NCBI RefSeq assembly: GCF_900496975.1
Contig: NZ_UFQC01000008.1
Location: forward strand, 62,001 to 126,000
Reading direction: 5' to 3'
DNA length: 64,000 bases
Origin: Achromobacter veterisilvae
GTDB lineage: Bacteria; Pseudomonadota; Gammaproteobacteria; Burkholderiales; Burkholderiaceae_B
Within the stretch, counting starts at the first letter, position 1, and every line of letters begins with the position of its first letter. Positions 42,143-54,762 of this stretch are shown here, in pieces. A model generated the notes under the pieces. The model worked only from the letters and a program-made list of their open reading frames with translations. It ran no database searches and had not been told where the DNA came from. The position numbers and the translations under genes are program-made.

Positions 42143-44659
42143 ATGCCCCGTCACTGCATCCGTGCCGCTCGCCACCCGGCGCCCCGCCCACATCGCCCCG
42201 CGCCTCGCGCCCGAGCACCGCTATACATGGCGCCGATGGCGTGCATGATTCGGCTGGCGATCGCGGGAAGCGCGTTGGCCCTTGCGGGCTGGCAGCCGCC
42301 CGCCCTGGCGCAAACCGCCGCCGCCCCGCGCCCCCAAGCAGCCCAGCAGCGCTACGACATCCCCCCGGGACCGTTGAGCGCGGTACTGGCCCGCTTCGTG
42401 AACGAATCGGGCGTGCTGGTGGCTGGCGCGGGCGAACTGGCCCAAGGCAAGAACAGCCCGGGCGTCTCGGGCACCTTGGAGGCGCAGGCGGCGCTCAACG
42501 CGCTGCTGGCCGGAACCGGCTTGAAAGCCGCGCCGCGGGACGCCGGTTCCTATGTGCTGGAACGGATTCCCGGGGCCGCGGCAGGAGGCGTCACGATGCT
42601 GGACAGCGTGACGGTGACGGGGACAGGCGAAACGACCGAAGGCACGGGATCGTACATTACGCCGGTAACGGCGGCGGCCACCGGGCTGAAGCTCTCGCCG
42701 CGAGAAACGCCGCAATCGGTGAGCGTGGTCACACGCCAGCGCATCGACGACCAGAGCCTGCAGGACCTGGGCAGCATTCTGCAGAACACCACCGGCATCT
42801 CCACCTTGCAGCTCGACAGCGAGCGCACCATTTTCTCCGCCCGCGGCTTCCCTATCGAAGACCTGCAGTACGACGGCATTTCAACCTACTACAAGAGCAA
42901 TTACGCCGCCGGCGAATCCGAACTGGACTCGGTTCTCTACGACCGCGTCGAAGTCGTGCGCGGCGCCACCGGACTGCTCACGGGCGCGGGTCAGCCGTCG
43001 GCTTCGGTCAATCTGGTGCGCAAGCGCGCCGACAGCAGGACTTTCAAGGGCGAAGCCACGATCAGCGCCGGCTCTTGGGACAACTATCGCGGCACCCTGG
43101 ACCTGTCCACGCCCGTCACGTCCGACGGGCGCATCCGCACGCGGCTCGTCGCCTCGCATGAAGACAAGAAGTCGTTCTTTGACCGATATGAGCGCAAACG
43201 CAGCGTGTTCTACGGTGTGGTGGAGGCCGATCTCACGCCCCGCACTACCCTTGCCGTGGGCGGCAGCTATCAGAAGAGCGATGCGGAAGGCCTGACCTAC
43301 GGCGGTGTTCCGCTCTGGTACACGGACGGCAGCCGCACAAGCTTCCGCCGTTCGTTCACGGTGGCGCCGAAATGGAACTGGGAAGAGGTCGAGGTCCAGA
43401 ACATCTTCGCCAACCTCGATCACCGCTTCAGCAACGGATGGAACGCGCAATTGCGATTGATGCACAGCCGCAGCGACGTCGATAACGCGCGGCTGTTCGT
43501 CTGGGGCTTTCCCGACCGGAACACCGGCCAGGTCGCCGATACGCCTTCGCTCGTGCGCTTTCCGGGGTACCGCGAACAGAACAGCGCCGATGCCCGGCTT
43601 TCCGGGCCGTTCTCGCTGGCCGGACGCGAGCATGAAGCGGTCCTGGGCGTGAGCTATTTGAACCACAAGTATTCGTTCGACTGGATCGGCGCGAGCACGG
43701 CATGGAACAGTCCATTCAACGTGTCCGACTTCGGCTCGGTGCCGGAACCTGAGTGGGACTACGGCGGCCGGGAACTGTCCGAGCGCAACCACACCAAACA
43801 GGCCGCGGTATACGGCGCGCTGCGCCTATCGCTCACCGACGATCTCAAGCTGATCCTGGGCGGGCGCTACACCCATTACGACCGCGAAGGCGCCGGCTGG
43901 GCATCGTCGGGGCAATATCAATATAGCGACGGGAAATTCGTTCCCTACGCCGGCGTCGTCTACGATCTGAATCCGACCTATTCGGTCTACGCCAGCTATA
44001 CCAGCATTTTCAACTACCAGGACCTGCGCGACCGCAGCGGCAACTGGCTGGCCCCGGTGACGGGCAAGGCTTACGAAACCGGCATCAAGGGCGAATACCT
44101 CGACGGCCGGGTAAACGCGTCGCTGGCCCTGTTCCGCATAGAACAAGACAACCTGGCCCAAGCGGACGTGGGATATCTCGTGCCGGGCACGACCGAAACG
44201 GCCTACTACGGCGCCGACGGCGCGACCTCGCGGGGGATCGAGTTCGAACTGGCGGGCGAAGTCGCGCGAGGATGGCAGCTATTCCTGGGCGCCACCCGGT
44301 TTATCGCCCGGGACACCTCGGGCAAAGACGTCAACACCGAACGGCCGCGCACGCTGCTGCGCCTGTTCACTACCTATCAGTTGCCAGGCGAATGGCACCG
44401 CCTGACGGTCGGCGGCGGCGTCAACTGGCAAAGCCGCGTCTACTATGAAAACGTCGGCCCCAACGGAGAGCGCCAGCAACAGGGCGGCTACGCCGTCGCC
44501 AGCCTGCTGGCTCGCTATCAGTTCACTCCCGATCTGTCGGCGCAATTGAACGTCAACAATGTGTTCGACAAGAAATACCAGCGCGCCGTCAACTGGTACG
44601 GCCAAGGCATTTGGGGCACGCCGGCGGAAGTGATGGCCACCCTTCGGTACAGGTTCTGA
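42143..44659 (+). CDS. TonB-dependent ferric siderophore receptor with STN signalling domain
   Basis: The 838-residue protein has a signal peptide ending near PPALAQ, an STN signalling domain (about residues 65-145: RYDIPPGPLSAVLARFVNES), a probable TonB box (DSVTVTG), a plug domain (SPRETPQSVSVVTRQRIDDQ) and a beta-barrel that ends in Arg-Phe (ATLRYRF). The features fit hydroxamate-type siderophore receptors such as FpvA, FoxA or FhuE; the ligand is not determined. The start is uncertain: ATG at 42143 has GAGGA ahead, but ATG at 42227 and the Met before MIRLAIAG also give good signal peptides. The gap of 273 bases to the FecR gene likely holds its own promoter. Confidence 0.9.
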   Translation: MPRHCIRAARHPAPRPHRPAPRARAPLYMAPMACMIRLAIAGSALALAGWQPPALAQTAAAPRPQAAQQRYDIPPGPLSAVLARFVNESGVLVAGAGELAQGKNSPGVSGTLEAQAALNALLAGTGLKAAPRDAGSYVLERIPGAAAGGVTMLDSVTVTGTGETTEGTGSYITPVTAAATGLKLSPRETPQSVSVVTRQRIDDQSLQDLGSILQNTTGISTLQLDSERTIFSARGFPIEDLQYDGISTYYKSNYAAGESELDSVLYDRVEVVRGATGLLTGAGQPSASVNLVRKRADSRTFKGEATISAGSWDNYRGTLDLSTPVTSDGRIRTRLVASHEDKKSFFDRYERKRSVFYGVVEADLTPRTTLAVGGSYQKSDAEGLTYGGVPLWYTDGSRTSFRRSFTVAPKWNWEEVEVQNIFANLDHRFSNGWNAQLRLMHSRSDVDNARLFVWGFPDRNTGQVADTPSLVRFPGYREQNSADARLSGPFSLAGREHEAVLGVSYLNHKYSFDWIGASTAWNSPFNVSDFGSVPEPEWDYGGRELSERNHTKQAAVYGALRLSLTDDLKLILGGRYTHYDREGAGWASSGQYQYSDGKFVPYAGVVYDLNPTYSVYASYTSIFNYQDLRDRSGNWLAPVTGKAYETGIKGEYLDGRVNASLALFRIEQDNLAQADVGYLVPGTTETAYYGADGATSRGIEFELAGEVARGWQLFLGATRFIARDTSGKDVNTERPRTLLRLFTTYQLPGEWHRLTVGGGVNWQSRVYYENVGPNGERQQQGGYAVASLLARYQFTPDLSAQLNVNNVFDKKYQRAVNWYGQGIWGTPAEVMATLRYRF

Positions 44660-44720
44660 CGGGCGTGCGTCGACCGCGGGCTGCAGCATACTCACATCCC
44701 GCCAGGCCCGCGCAAATGAA

Positions 44721-44753
44721 CAAGGGGCTACGCCGCAATGGCGTAGCCCCTTG
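44721..44753. terminator. Strong intrinsic terminator between the receptor gene and the tRNA
   Basis: CAAGGGGCTACGCC-GCAAT-GGCGTAGCCCCTTG is a perfect 14-base-pair stem followed on the plus strand by ATTTTCTT. It can terminate both the receptor transcript and the opposite rpoD-tRNA transcript. Confidence 0.9.
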
Positions 44754-44760
44754 ATTTTCT

Positions 44761-44839
<79 letters not shown>

Positions 44840-44848
44840 AGGAAACGA

Positions 44849-47116
<2,268 letters not shown>

Positions 47117-47361
47117 AGTCGCTTCCGTGGTCGTCGCAACCCGATTGGGCATGTTGCACCGCATTAAGCCACCCTGGACGGCTGCCCAGCGCGGCGGTAC
47201 TACGGGTAAAACTGGTGAATCGGCCGAAACCAAGCGGCTGCGTTGTTCGCAGCGCCAGCCCTTGTGAGCCCGCCTTGCGCCGTTCCGGTGCGCGACCGTA
47301 GTGGCTCTTGGCGTGCATGGCTTCATTCGGGGACGGATCCCGGGCGTCGGGGGGGCTGCCT

Positions 47362-47375
47362 GCCTATAAATAGGC
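47362..47375. promoter_or_regulatory. Dyad GCCTAT-AA-ATAGGC upstream of rpoD
   Basis: Six-base arms around AA, 246 bases before the rpoD ATG. The spacing is too short for an RNA hairpin loop, so a DNA-binding dimer is the more likely user. No regulator is identified. Confidence 0.3.
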
Positions 47376-47536
47376 GTTGCTTGCTTATCGGGCCATTACC
47401 CAAAGCAGCTCAGTAGACACAGCACCCAAACCACTAACGCTACGCGGAAACAACCGCCGCCGAACTTGCCTGATTCACCGCTCAGCTATATTAATTAACT
47501 ACGTAACAAATTTGACGCACGTATCCATTTTTTTAT

Positions 47537-47564
47537 TTCGGCTGGCTTACTTCGGCCGGCTTAC
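47537..47564. repeat. Tandem duplication of 14 bases (TTCGGCTGGCTTAC / TTCGGCCGGCTTAC)
   Basis: Two adjacent copies that differ by one base, in the dnaG-rpoD intergenic region. Confidence 0.85.
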
Positions 47565-47653
47565 CCGGGCGCCGCGTCAAACCCTTACATCGATTAGATT
47601 CCAGCGGCAGAAATAGATTCCCGCCAGCCAGATGCATTTTGTACTGCCAACGG

Positions 47654-47676
47654 CGCTGTTGATTTCGCTGTTGATT
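47654..47676. repeat. Direct repeat of 11 bases (CGCTGTTGATT) with one base between
   Basis: Perfect copies at 47654-47664 and 47666-47676 in the dnaG-rpoD intergenic region. Confidence 0.85.
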
Positions 47677-47706
47677 CCTTCGTTGCCGGCATGAATCGGC
47701 CATAAA

Positions 47707-47728
47707 CGCCACAATCAGCGCCACAATC
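47707..47728. repeat. Direct repeat of 10 bases (CGCCACAATC), copies two bases apart
   Basis: Perfect copies at 47707-47716 and 47719-47728, close to the dnaG 3' end. Confidence 0.8.
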
Positions 47729-47795
47729 CATCATCGGCCCGCGGCATCGGATCTGAAACCCTCCGCCCCGCGGAAAACCTTTGATTTTAGCGCAT

Positions 47796-49871
47796 TTAGC
47801 GTATTCCAGCACCTTTCAGTACCGTCAGGCGGCTGGAAAGTTCCAAATAACGCTTGCGCGCCTCCTCGGTCGCCAATCCGCTGGCGGCCAGCCTGGTCAT
47901 CTCGGACCTGGCGGCATCGAACTCGATACGGCGCAGGGCGTCGTCCCATTCGGTTTGCGGATCGGGCAGGTCTTCCTGGGACAGGATGTCGGCCCTCAGG
48001 CCCTTCAGCACGGTCGCCAGGTCCGAATCGGGATCCGCCGCTTCCAGCAGCGCGCCGACGTGGCGGGCGCCGCTGGACTGCGCCAGCATGATCAAGTCCC
48101 TGACTAGACCTAGATGGGGTCCATGATCGATGACTTCAAGCTGCTGGTCTCCCATGGAGTCCACCAGCTCGGGGTGCGCCAGGAGCAGGCCCAGCAGGCG
48201 CTTGGCCAGCGACGGCATGGTGCGGCGCCCTTCGAAGCCGCCCACGTCGTCGCGCCGGCCCTTCCAGCCGCCCTTTCCGCCCTTCCAGTCGCCTTTACCG
48301 CCCTTCCAGTCGCTTTTGCCTTTCCAGTCGCCCTTGCCCTTCCATTCCTGCCTGCCCGGGTAGGCAGCGGCCGCCCCGGGGGATTCGCCGTCCCGGGACG
48401 GAAAATGGCCGTAGTCCGCGTAATCGGACTCGTCGGCGGGAATGTCGTGGAAATCGTGTCCGCCGAAGTCATGGCCCATGTCCGGCGGGCCCGCGTCGTG
48501 GCCCGCGGCCTGGCCCGGCCCCTGGCCTGCCGCCTGCGCCCCTTCCCCCGGCCTGGGGCCGGGCGCGAAAGGCTTGGCCGGCTGCTGCGCCAGCACCTGG
48601 GCCATTTCCTCGGGCGTCAATTGCACGAGCTTGGCCATTTCCCGCTCGATCTGCACGCGCAGCGCGCATTCGGGTATGGCGGCCAGCAGCGGCTTGGCTT
48701 CGTGCAGGCAGCTTGCCCGCCCTTCGGCCTCGTCCATGTTGTGCCGCGACCCGAGTTCGTCCAGCAGGAAGCGCGACAGCGCCACCGCATCGCCCAGGCA
48801 GGCGCGGAAAGCCTCCGCGCCCAGTTCGCGCACATACGAATCCGGATCGTGCTCCGACGGCAGGAACAGGAAGCGGATCGCGATATCGTCGCGCAGCACG
48901 GGCAGGCAGGCCTGCAGCGCGCGCCACGCGGCGCGGCGGCCGGCCCCGTCCCCGTCGAAGCTGAAAATCACCTTGTCGCTCGTGCGCAGCAACTTCTTCA
49001 CGTGATCCGGCGTGGTGGCGGTGCCCAGCGTGGCCACCGCGTTCGCGATGCCCTGCTGCGCCAGGCCGACGACGTCCATATAGCCTTCGACCACGATCAC
49101 CTGCCCTTCCTGGCGGATGGACTGGCGCGCCTCCCACAGCCCGTAGAGCTCGTGGCCCTTCGAAAACAGCGGGGTTTCCGGCGAATTCAGGTACTTGGGT
49201 TCGCCCTTGCCGATGATGCGGCCGCCGAACCCGATCAGGCTGCCCCGCACGTTGCGGATCGGGAACATGATGCGTTCCCGGAAACGGTCGTAGCGGCGGC
49301 CGTCCTCGGACTCGATGACCAGGCCCGATTCCACCAGGACCGGATCTTCGTAGCTGGGAAAGACTTGCGACAGGCCGTGGCGGTCCGTGCCGGACCACCC
49401 CAGGCCGAAATGCGCCGCGATCTCGCCGGTCAGGCCGCGCTGCTTCAGGTAGCGGATCGCCGCGGGCGATGCCCGCAACTGCTTCAGGTAATGCGCCTGG
49501 GCGGCATCCAGCACCTGCGTATGGCGGGATTCCTCGGCCTTGCGGCGCGCGGACTCCTGCTGCTGGCGCGGACTGCGGTTTTCTTCGGGGACCGTCATTC
49601 CCACCGAGCCGGCGAGCGTGCGCACGGCATCGGGGAAACTGGCGCCCGTGTGTTCCATCAGGAAGGTGATGGCGCTGCCGTGCGCTCCACAACCGAAGCA
49701 GTGATAGAACTGCTTGGTGGGACTGACGGTGAACGAGGGGCTTTTTTCGTTATGAAAAGGGCACAGGCCAAGCAAGTTGGCCCCGCCCTTTCGCAACTGC
49801 ACGTATCGCCCGACTATGTCGACGACGTCGACTCGGGCGAGCAAATCCTGGATGAATGATTCTGGAATCAA
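47796..49871 (-). CDS. dnaG: DNA primase
   Basis: The 691-residue primase makes RNA primers at the replication fork. It has the CHC2-type zinc finger (CPFHNEKSPSFTVSPTKQFYHCFGC), the RNA polymerase basic core (residues about 125-250), a TOPRIM domain (VVEGYMD and SFDGDGAGRRAA) and a C-terminal DnaB-binding domain. The linker before the last domain contains a run of WKGK-type repeats near residues 508-540. The start is a TTG at 49871 that gives the family N terminus (IPESFIQDLLARVD); no ATG or GTG is available, since a stop lies close upstream. It follows rpsU by 19 bases. Confidence 0.95.
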   Translation of the reverse strand: MIPESFIQDLLARVDVVDIVGRYVQLRKGGANLLGLCPFHNEKSPSFTVSPTKQFYHCFGCGAHGSAITFLMEHTGASFPDAVRTLAGSVGMTVPEENRSPRQQQESARRKAEESRHTQVLDAAQAHYLKQLRASPAAIRYLKQRGLTGEIAAHFGLGWSGTDRHGLSQVFPSYEDPVLVESGLVIESEDGRRYDRFRERIMFPIRNVRGSLIGFGGRIIGKGEPKYLNSPETPLFSKGHELYGLWEARQSIRQEGQVIVVEGYMDVVGLAQQGIANAVATLGTATTPDHVKKLLRTSDKVIFSFDGDGAGRRAAWRALQACLPVLRDDIAIRFLFLPSEHDPDSYVRELGAEAFRACLGDAVALSRFLLDELGSRHNMDEAEGRASCLHEAKPLLAAIPECALRVQIEREMAKLVQLTPEEMAQVLAQQPAKPFAPGPRPGEGAQAAGQGPGQAAGHDAGPPDMGHDFGGHDFHDIPADESDYADYGHFPSRDGESPGAAAAYPGRQEWKGKGDWKGKSDWKGGKGDWKGGKGGWKGRRDDVGGFEGRRTMPSLAKRLLGLLLAHPELVDSMGDQQLEVIDHGPHLGLVRDLIMLAQSSGARHVGALLEAADPDSDLATVLKGLRADILSQEDLPDPQTEWDDALRRIEFDAARSEMTRLAASGLATEEARKRYLELSSRLTVLKGAGIR
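48255..48350 (-). repeat. WKGK/DWKGG repeat tract within dnaG
   Basis: The DNA repeats units of 15-18 bases based on CTTCCAGTCGCC, coding on the minus strand for WKGKGDWKGKSDWKGGKGDW and further WKGG/WKGR units. It lies in the linker between the TOPRIM core and the helicase-binding domain. Confidence 0.8.
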
Positions 49872-49890
49872 TAGATTCGGGAATCAAAAA

Positions 49891-50103
49891 TCAATACAGG
49901 CGCGGGGGCAGTTGTTGGCTACGGATGCGCTTGTAGTGGCGCTTCACGGCGGCGGCGTGCTTGCGCTTGCGCTCGGCCGTGGGCTTCTCATAGAACTCGC
50001 GCGAACGCAGCTCGGTGAGCAAACCGGTCTTTTCGATGGTGCGCTTGAAGCGGCGCAGAGCGGCTTCAAACGGTTCGTTTTCCTTCAGTCGAACGATAGG
50101 CAT
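49891..50103 (-). CDS. rpsU: 30S ribosomal protein S21
   Basis: The 70-residue protein is bS21: [19 protein letters not shown] and the basic [15 protein letters not shown] tail. The start at 50103 is the family start; a TAC-rich frame upstream to 50133 is not part of the protein. It heads the rpsU-dnaG unit. Confidence 0.97.
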   Translation of the reverse strand: MPIVRLKENEPFEAALRRFKRTIEKTGLLTELRSREFYEKPTAERKRKHAAAVKRHYKRIRSQQLPPRLY

Positions 50104-50423
50104 AAAGTAATTGGCCTGCTTGTAGGGTAACAAAAGTTGATGACAAACCTGGCTTGCTTACCAGCAACGCTGCACGGGTCCAGTTGCGCGAAGACGGCCC
50201 TCGATGACACGAAAAAATCATACCAAGAGAGGCAAGCGCCGCGCACTGGGAACCGGATTCCAGCTGGCTGTTTCCGTTACCCAAAGACTACCCAAAGAGT
50301 AACAAGCCAAGTTCGGTTTAGCGATAACCAGCGATTCTAGCATGGCCATGGGCATTTTGACTACTGGAGGGACACCTTGGGGCCACAGGCCGCCAGGCGC
50401 CCCATCCCGCCCTGCCGCCTGGC
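50104..50423. other. Intergenic region between rpsU and the phosphoribosyltransferase gene
   Basis: About 320 bases. It contains the likely rpsU promoter (extended -10 at 50217-50225) and the 3' region of the phosphoribosyltransferase gene. I see no convincing intrinsic terminator for that gene and no coding frame worth calling. Confidence 0.6.
50217..50225 (-). promoter_or_regulatory. Extended -10 promoter element for rpsU-dnaG
   Basis: The minus strand reads TGG-TATGAT, an extended -10, with a weak -35 region. It would give a leader of about 105 bases before the rpsU ATG. Confidence 0.5.
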
Positions 50424-50966
50424 TCAGCCCTGGGAACCCTTGCGGATCCACGCCTCGAGCTGGTGCGGGCGCAGGCTGTCGTAATCTTCGAAAGGCTGGT
50501 GGATCCACGGGTTCGTGGGCAGCTTTTCGACGTAATAGTCGGGCGTCGCCTGGGAATGCCCCTTCCACCAGAGCACGGCGCTGCGCAGCTCGGTGATGTC
50601 GGAGAACTGCTTCTTGAGGTGGTCGTAGACCTTGCTGAAGGTCTTGCCGGTATCGACCATGTCGTCCACCAGCAACACACGCCCGGACAGGGTGCCGCGC
50701 GTAATGGTGATGAACTGGGCGATATCCATATCGCCCTGCTTGGTGCCGGCCGCTTCGCGATAGCTGCTGGTGGCCAGGATGCCCAGCGGTACGTCGAAAA
50801 TACGGGACATAACGTCGCCGACGCGCATGCCGCCGCGCGCCAGGCAAAGAATCTTGTCGAACTTCCAACCCGACTGATGCACCTGCAAGGACAGGCGCTC
50901 GATCAGGCGGTTGTAGTCGTCCCACGTCACCCACAGATGGCTGTCATCATTGGTCGGCGTGCTCAT
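50424..50966 (-). CDS. Purine phosphoribosyltransferase-type protein
   Basis: The 180-residue protein has a type I phosphoribosyltransferase fold with the PRPP-binding motif VLLVDDMVDTGKTF and the early loop ILCLARGGMRVGDV. It resembles xanthine/hypoxanthine-guanine phosphoribosyltransferases that salvage purine bases. The position next to purA supports a purine role. ATG at 50966 has AGGAGATG ahead. Confidence 0.85.
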   Translation of the reverse strand: MSTPTNDDSHLWVTWDDYNRLIERLSLQVHQSGWKFDKILCLARGGMRVGDVMSRIFDVPLGILATSSYREAAGTKQGDMDIAQFITITRGTLSGRVLLVDDMVDTGKTFSKVYDHLKKQFSDITELRSAVLWWKGHSQATPDYYVEKLPTNPWIHQPFEDYDSLRPHQLEAWIRKGSQG

Positions 50967-50997
50967 AGGCAAGCATCTCCTGCTTAAAGATACGAAA

Positions 50998-51030
50998 AGG
51001 CCGCCGCCGGTGTGAGACCGGCGGCGGCCT
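50998..51030 (-). terminator. Intrinsic terminator after purA
   Basis: A perfect 14-base-pair stem (AGGCCGCCGCCGGT / ACCGGCGGCGGCCT) with a five-base loop, followed on the minus strand by TTTTCG. It separates purA from the phosphoribosyltransferase gene. Confidence 0.9.
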
Positions 51031-51049
51031 TGCGAATAATAACCCGATG

Positions 51050-52417
<1,368 letters not shown>

Positions 52418-52421
52418 TTAG

Positions 52422-53579
52422 TCACAGCGTCCTGACCGTCCAGGCGCCGTCCTGCAGCGCCAGCTCGCGATCGCAAACGAATTCGTCCTGATCCTGCTCG
52501 TGGCCGGGCAATACCTGGACGACGATTTCCCCCGACCGGCGCAGGCGGCGAACCGCCTCGGTCAGGGCGGGGGCCTGCCCCCAGGGAGCGCGAACCGCAC
52601 GCGCCCGTTCCGCCGGCGCCAAACCCGCCGCCAGCTTGCGTAAATCCAGGCTGAAACCCGTGGCGGGACGCGCCCGGCCGAATGCGCGGCTGACGTCGTC
52701 GTAGCGTCCGCCGCTGACCAGCGCGTCGCGCCAGCCTTCGGCGTACAGCGCGAACTTCACGCCGGAATGGTAGCCGTAGCCCCCCACGTCGGCCAGGTCG
52801 ACCCCGAACGACACACTGGGCATGGTGTCCACCACGGTTTGCAGCGCATCCAGCGCCGCGGCCACGCCGGGCAGCAGGGGCAGATCGCGGCGGGCTTCCT
52901 TCAGCACTTCGGGGCCGCCATACAGATTGGGCAGCAGCTTCAGGGCCTGCAGCGTCTCGCCGCGCAGGCCGGGCGCGCGCGCCGACAGTTCGACCAGGCC
53001 GGGAACGTCCTTCTCGCGCATCAGGAGGATGACCTCTTCCGACAGCGGGCCCAGGGCGGAATCCGACTCCAGGATGGCGCGAAGCACGCCCGGATGACAG
53101 AGGTCGAGCCGGGGATTGCGCACGCCGGCGATCGCCACCGTTTCCAGCACGAGCTGGATGATTTCCAGGTCGGCCTCGAAACCGGCATGGCCGTAGATCT
53201 CGGCGCCGATCTGCAACAGTTCGCGGCTGGCCAGCAGGTCCGCCGGGCGGGCATGCAGCACGTTGCCGCAATAGCAAAGGCGCGTGACGCCCGCGCGGTT
53301 CAGCAAGTGCGCGTCGATGCGCGTGACCTGAGGAGTCATGTCCGCGCGCACGCCCAGCGTGCGGCCCGACAGTTGGTCGATCAATTTGCACGTACGCAGA
53401 TCCAGATCGCTGCCCGTGCCGGACAGCAACGAATCGATGTATTCGACCAGGGGCGGCGCGACCAGCTCGAAACCGTACGTGCGGTACAGATCGAGAAGTT
53501 CGCGGCGCAATTCCTCGATGCGCCGGGCCTCGGCCGGAAGTACGTCGGCAAGGCTCTCGGGCAGCAACCAGTTACCCAT
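52422..53579 (-). CDS. hisZ: ATP phosphoribosyltransferase regulatory subunit
   Basis: HisZ is a HisRS-like protein without aminoacylation activity that binds the short-form HisG and enables histidine control of the first step of histidine synthesis. The 385 residues show the class II synthetase core ([27 protein letters not shown]) but lack the HisRS histidyl motifs (compare hisS at 61930). Length is normal. It lies 53 bases downstream of a terminator-like hairpin. hisG itself is not in the window. Confidence 0.93.
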   Translation of the reverse strand: MGNWLLPESLADVLPAEARRIEELRRELLDLYRTYGFELVAPPLVEYIDSLLSGTGSDLDLRTCKLIDQLSGRTLGVRADMTPQVTRIDAHLLNRAGVTRLCYCGNVLHARPADLLASRELLQIGAEIYGHAGFEADLEIIQLVLETVAIAGVRNPRLDLCHPGVLRAILESDSALGPLSEEVILLMREKDVPGLVELSARAPGLRGETLQALKLLPNLYGGPEVLKEARRDLPLLPGVAAALDALQTVVDTMPSVSFGVDLADVGGYGYHSGVKFALYAEGWRDALVSGGRYDDVSRAFGRARPATGFSLDLRKLAAGLAPAERARAVRAPWGQAPALTEAVRRLRRSGEIVVQVLPGHEQDQDEFVCDRELALQDGAWTVRTL

Positions 53580-53631
53580 GAATGTTTACCTGAATAACGC
53601 CTAGTGATGCGTGGGCGTCGCCCAAACGAAA

Positions 53632-53664
53632 AGCGGCTGAGGGGCGTAAGCCCGCTCAGCCGCT
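53632..53664 (-). terminator. Terminator-like hairpin in the hisZ leader
   Basis: On the minus strand, AGCGGCTGAG pairs with CTCAGCCGCT, with an inner GGGC/GCCC segment, and TTTTCGTTT follows. It lies about 50 bases before the hisZ ATG and more than 120 bases after the better placed hflC terminator, so it might act as an attenuator of hisZ-purA. Confidence 0.6.
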
Positions 53665-53789
53665 GCGGAATGTTTTCTAGCTTACGCGGTATTGTACATG
53701 GTTCGGCGGCCGGCGCCAGCCGGAATTGCCCGCGCAAGCAACCGTCCCCCATTGCGCCGGGGCGAGGCGCCCACCCGCCGGAATACGAA

Positions 53790-53817
53790 AAAGCCCCTTG
53801 GAAATCCAAGGGGCTTT
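53790..53817 (-). terminator. Intrinsic terminator after hflC
   Basis: AAAGCCCCTTGG-ATTT-CCAAGGGGCTTT, a perfect 12-base-pair stem followed on the minus strand by a T run (TTTTT), 25 bases after the hflC stop. Confidence 0.92.
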
Positions 53818-53841
53818 GCGTTGCGCGCTAGCGCGGCCGCA

Positions 53842-54744
53842 TCACTTGGCCGGCACGGTGACCGGAGCCAGGGCGGCGCCGGCCGGGTCCTTCATGAACT
53901 GGAAGAAGCTGGAGCTGGGGTCGACCACCAGCACGTCGCCCGGCTTCGAGAACGAAGCGCGATAGGCTTCCAGGCTCTTGTAGTACGTGTAGAACTGCGG
54001 GTTCTTGCCGTAGGCCTGCGCGTAGATCGATGCCGCGGCGGCATCGCCCTCGCCCATGATGCCCTGGGCCTTGGCATACGCCTGGGCCACGATCACTTCG
54101 CGCTGGCGGTCGGCTTCGGCGCGGATCTTCTCGCCTTCGGCGGCGCCGATGGAACGCAGTTCGTTGGCGACGCGGGTACGCTCGGCTTCCATGCGGCGAT
54201 ACACCGATTCCGAAATCTCCGGCGCGAACTCGATGCGGCGCAGGCGCACGTCGACGATCTGCACGCCCAGGGGCTCGGCGCGCTTGGCCACGTTGGTCAG
54301 GATCTCGGCCATGATCTTGTCGCGCTCGGTCGAGACCACGTCGCGCACCGTGCGCACGTTGACCGATGCGTTGAGCGCGTCGCGGATCAGCGCTTGCAGG
54401 CGTTCCTGCGCCACGCGTTCGTTGCCGCCCGTCGACACGTAGTACTGGCGGGGATCGGCAATGCGCCACTTGACGTAGGAATCGATCAGCAGGTTCTTCT
54501 TTTCGGAAGTCTGGATGCGTTCGGCTTCGTTGGTTTCGATGGTCAGAATGCGCTTGTCGAGCGTCACGACATTCTGGAACGGCGGCGGGGCCTTGAAATA
54601 CAGGCCGGGTTCATTGATGGTCTTGCGCACTTCGCCCAGCGAGAACACCAGGGCGTAGTCGCGCTCGCGCACGACGAAGACGCAGGAAGACAGGGCGGCC
54701 AGCACGATGAGCAGGCCGACCAGGATAGGCATGAGACGTTGCAT
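53842..54744 (-). CDS. hflC: HflC, SPFH-domain modulator of FtsH protease
   Basis: HflC and HflK form a large membrane-anchored cage around the FtsH protease. The 300-residue protein has an N-terminal membrane helix (residues about 5-25) and an SPFH/band 7 domain, with the typical SFNVRTVR-like VNVRTVRDVVSTERDKIM segment and a coiled region rich in Ala, Glu and Arg. It starts 18 bases after hflK. Confidence 0.95.
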   Translation of the reverse strand: MQRLMPILVGLLIVLAALSSCVFVVRERDYALVFSLGEVRKTINEPGLYFKAPPPFQNVVTLDKRILTIETNEAERIQTSEKKNLLIDSYVKWRIADPRQYYVSTGGNERVAQERLQALIRDALNASVNVRTVRDVVSTERDKIMAEILTNVAKRAEPLGVQIVDVRLRRIEFAPEISESVYRRMEAERTRVANELRSIGAAEGEKIRAEADRQREVIVAQAYAKAQGIMGEGDAAAASIYAQAYGKNPQFYTYYKSLEAYRASFSKPGDVLVVDPSSSFFQFMKDPAGAALAPVTVPAK

Positions 54745-54762
54745 GATCAGGACTCCTCCGGG

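Larger units (their letters stand above)
47117..47795. other. Long intergenic region between dnaG and rpoD
   Basis: 679 bases, on average much richer in A/T than the genes. It should hold the rpoD promoter(s) on the minus strand. I see an A/T-rich core (about 47480-47545) with TAATTAATATAGC, a 14-base dyad at 47362-47375, and three pairs of short direct repeats at 47537-47728. No frame looks like a known protein and no RNA family was recognised. Confidence 0.6.

Noticed and set aside
47117-47330. Extension of RpoD to a start near 47326
   Set aside because: The added residues are not RpoD-like and cross the leader region; ATG at 47116 has a ribosome binding site.
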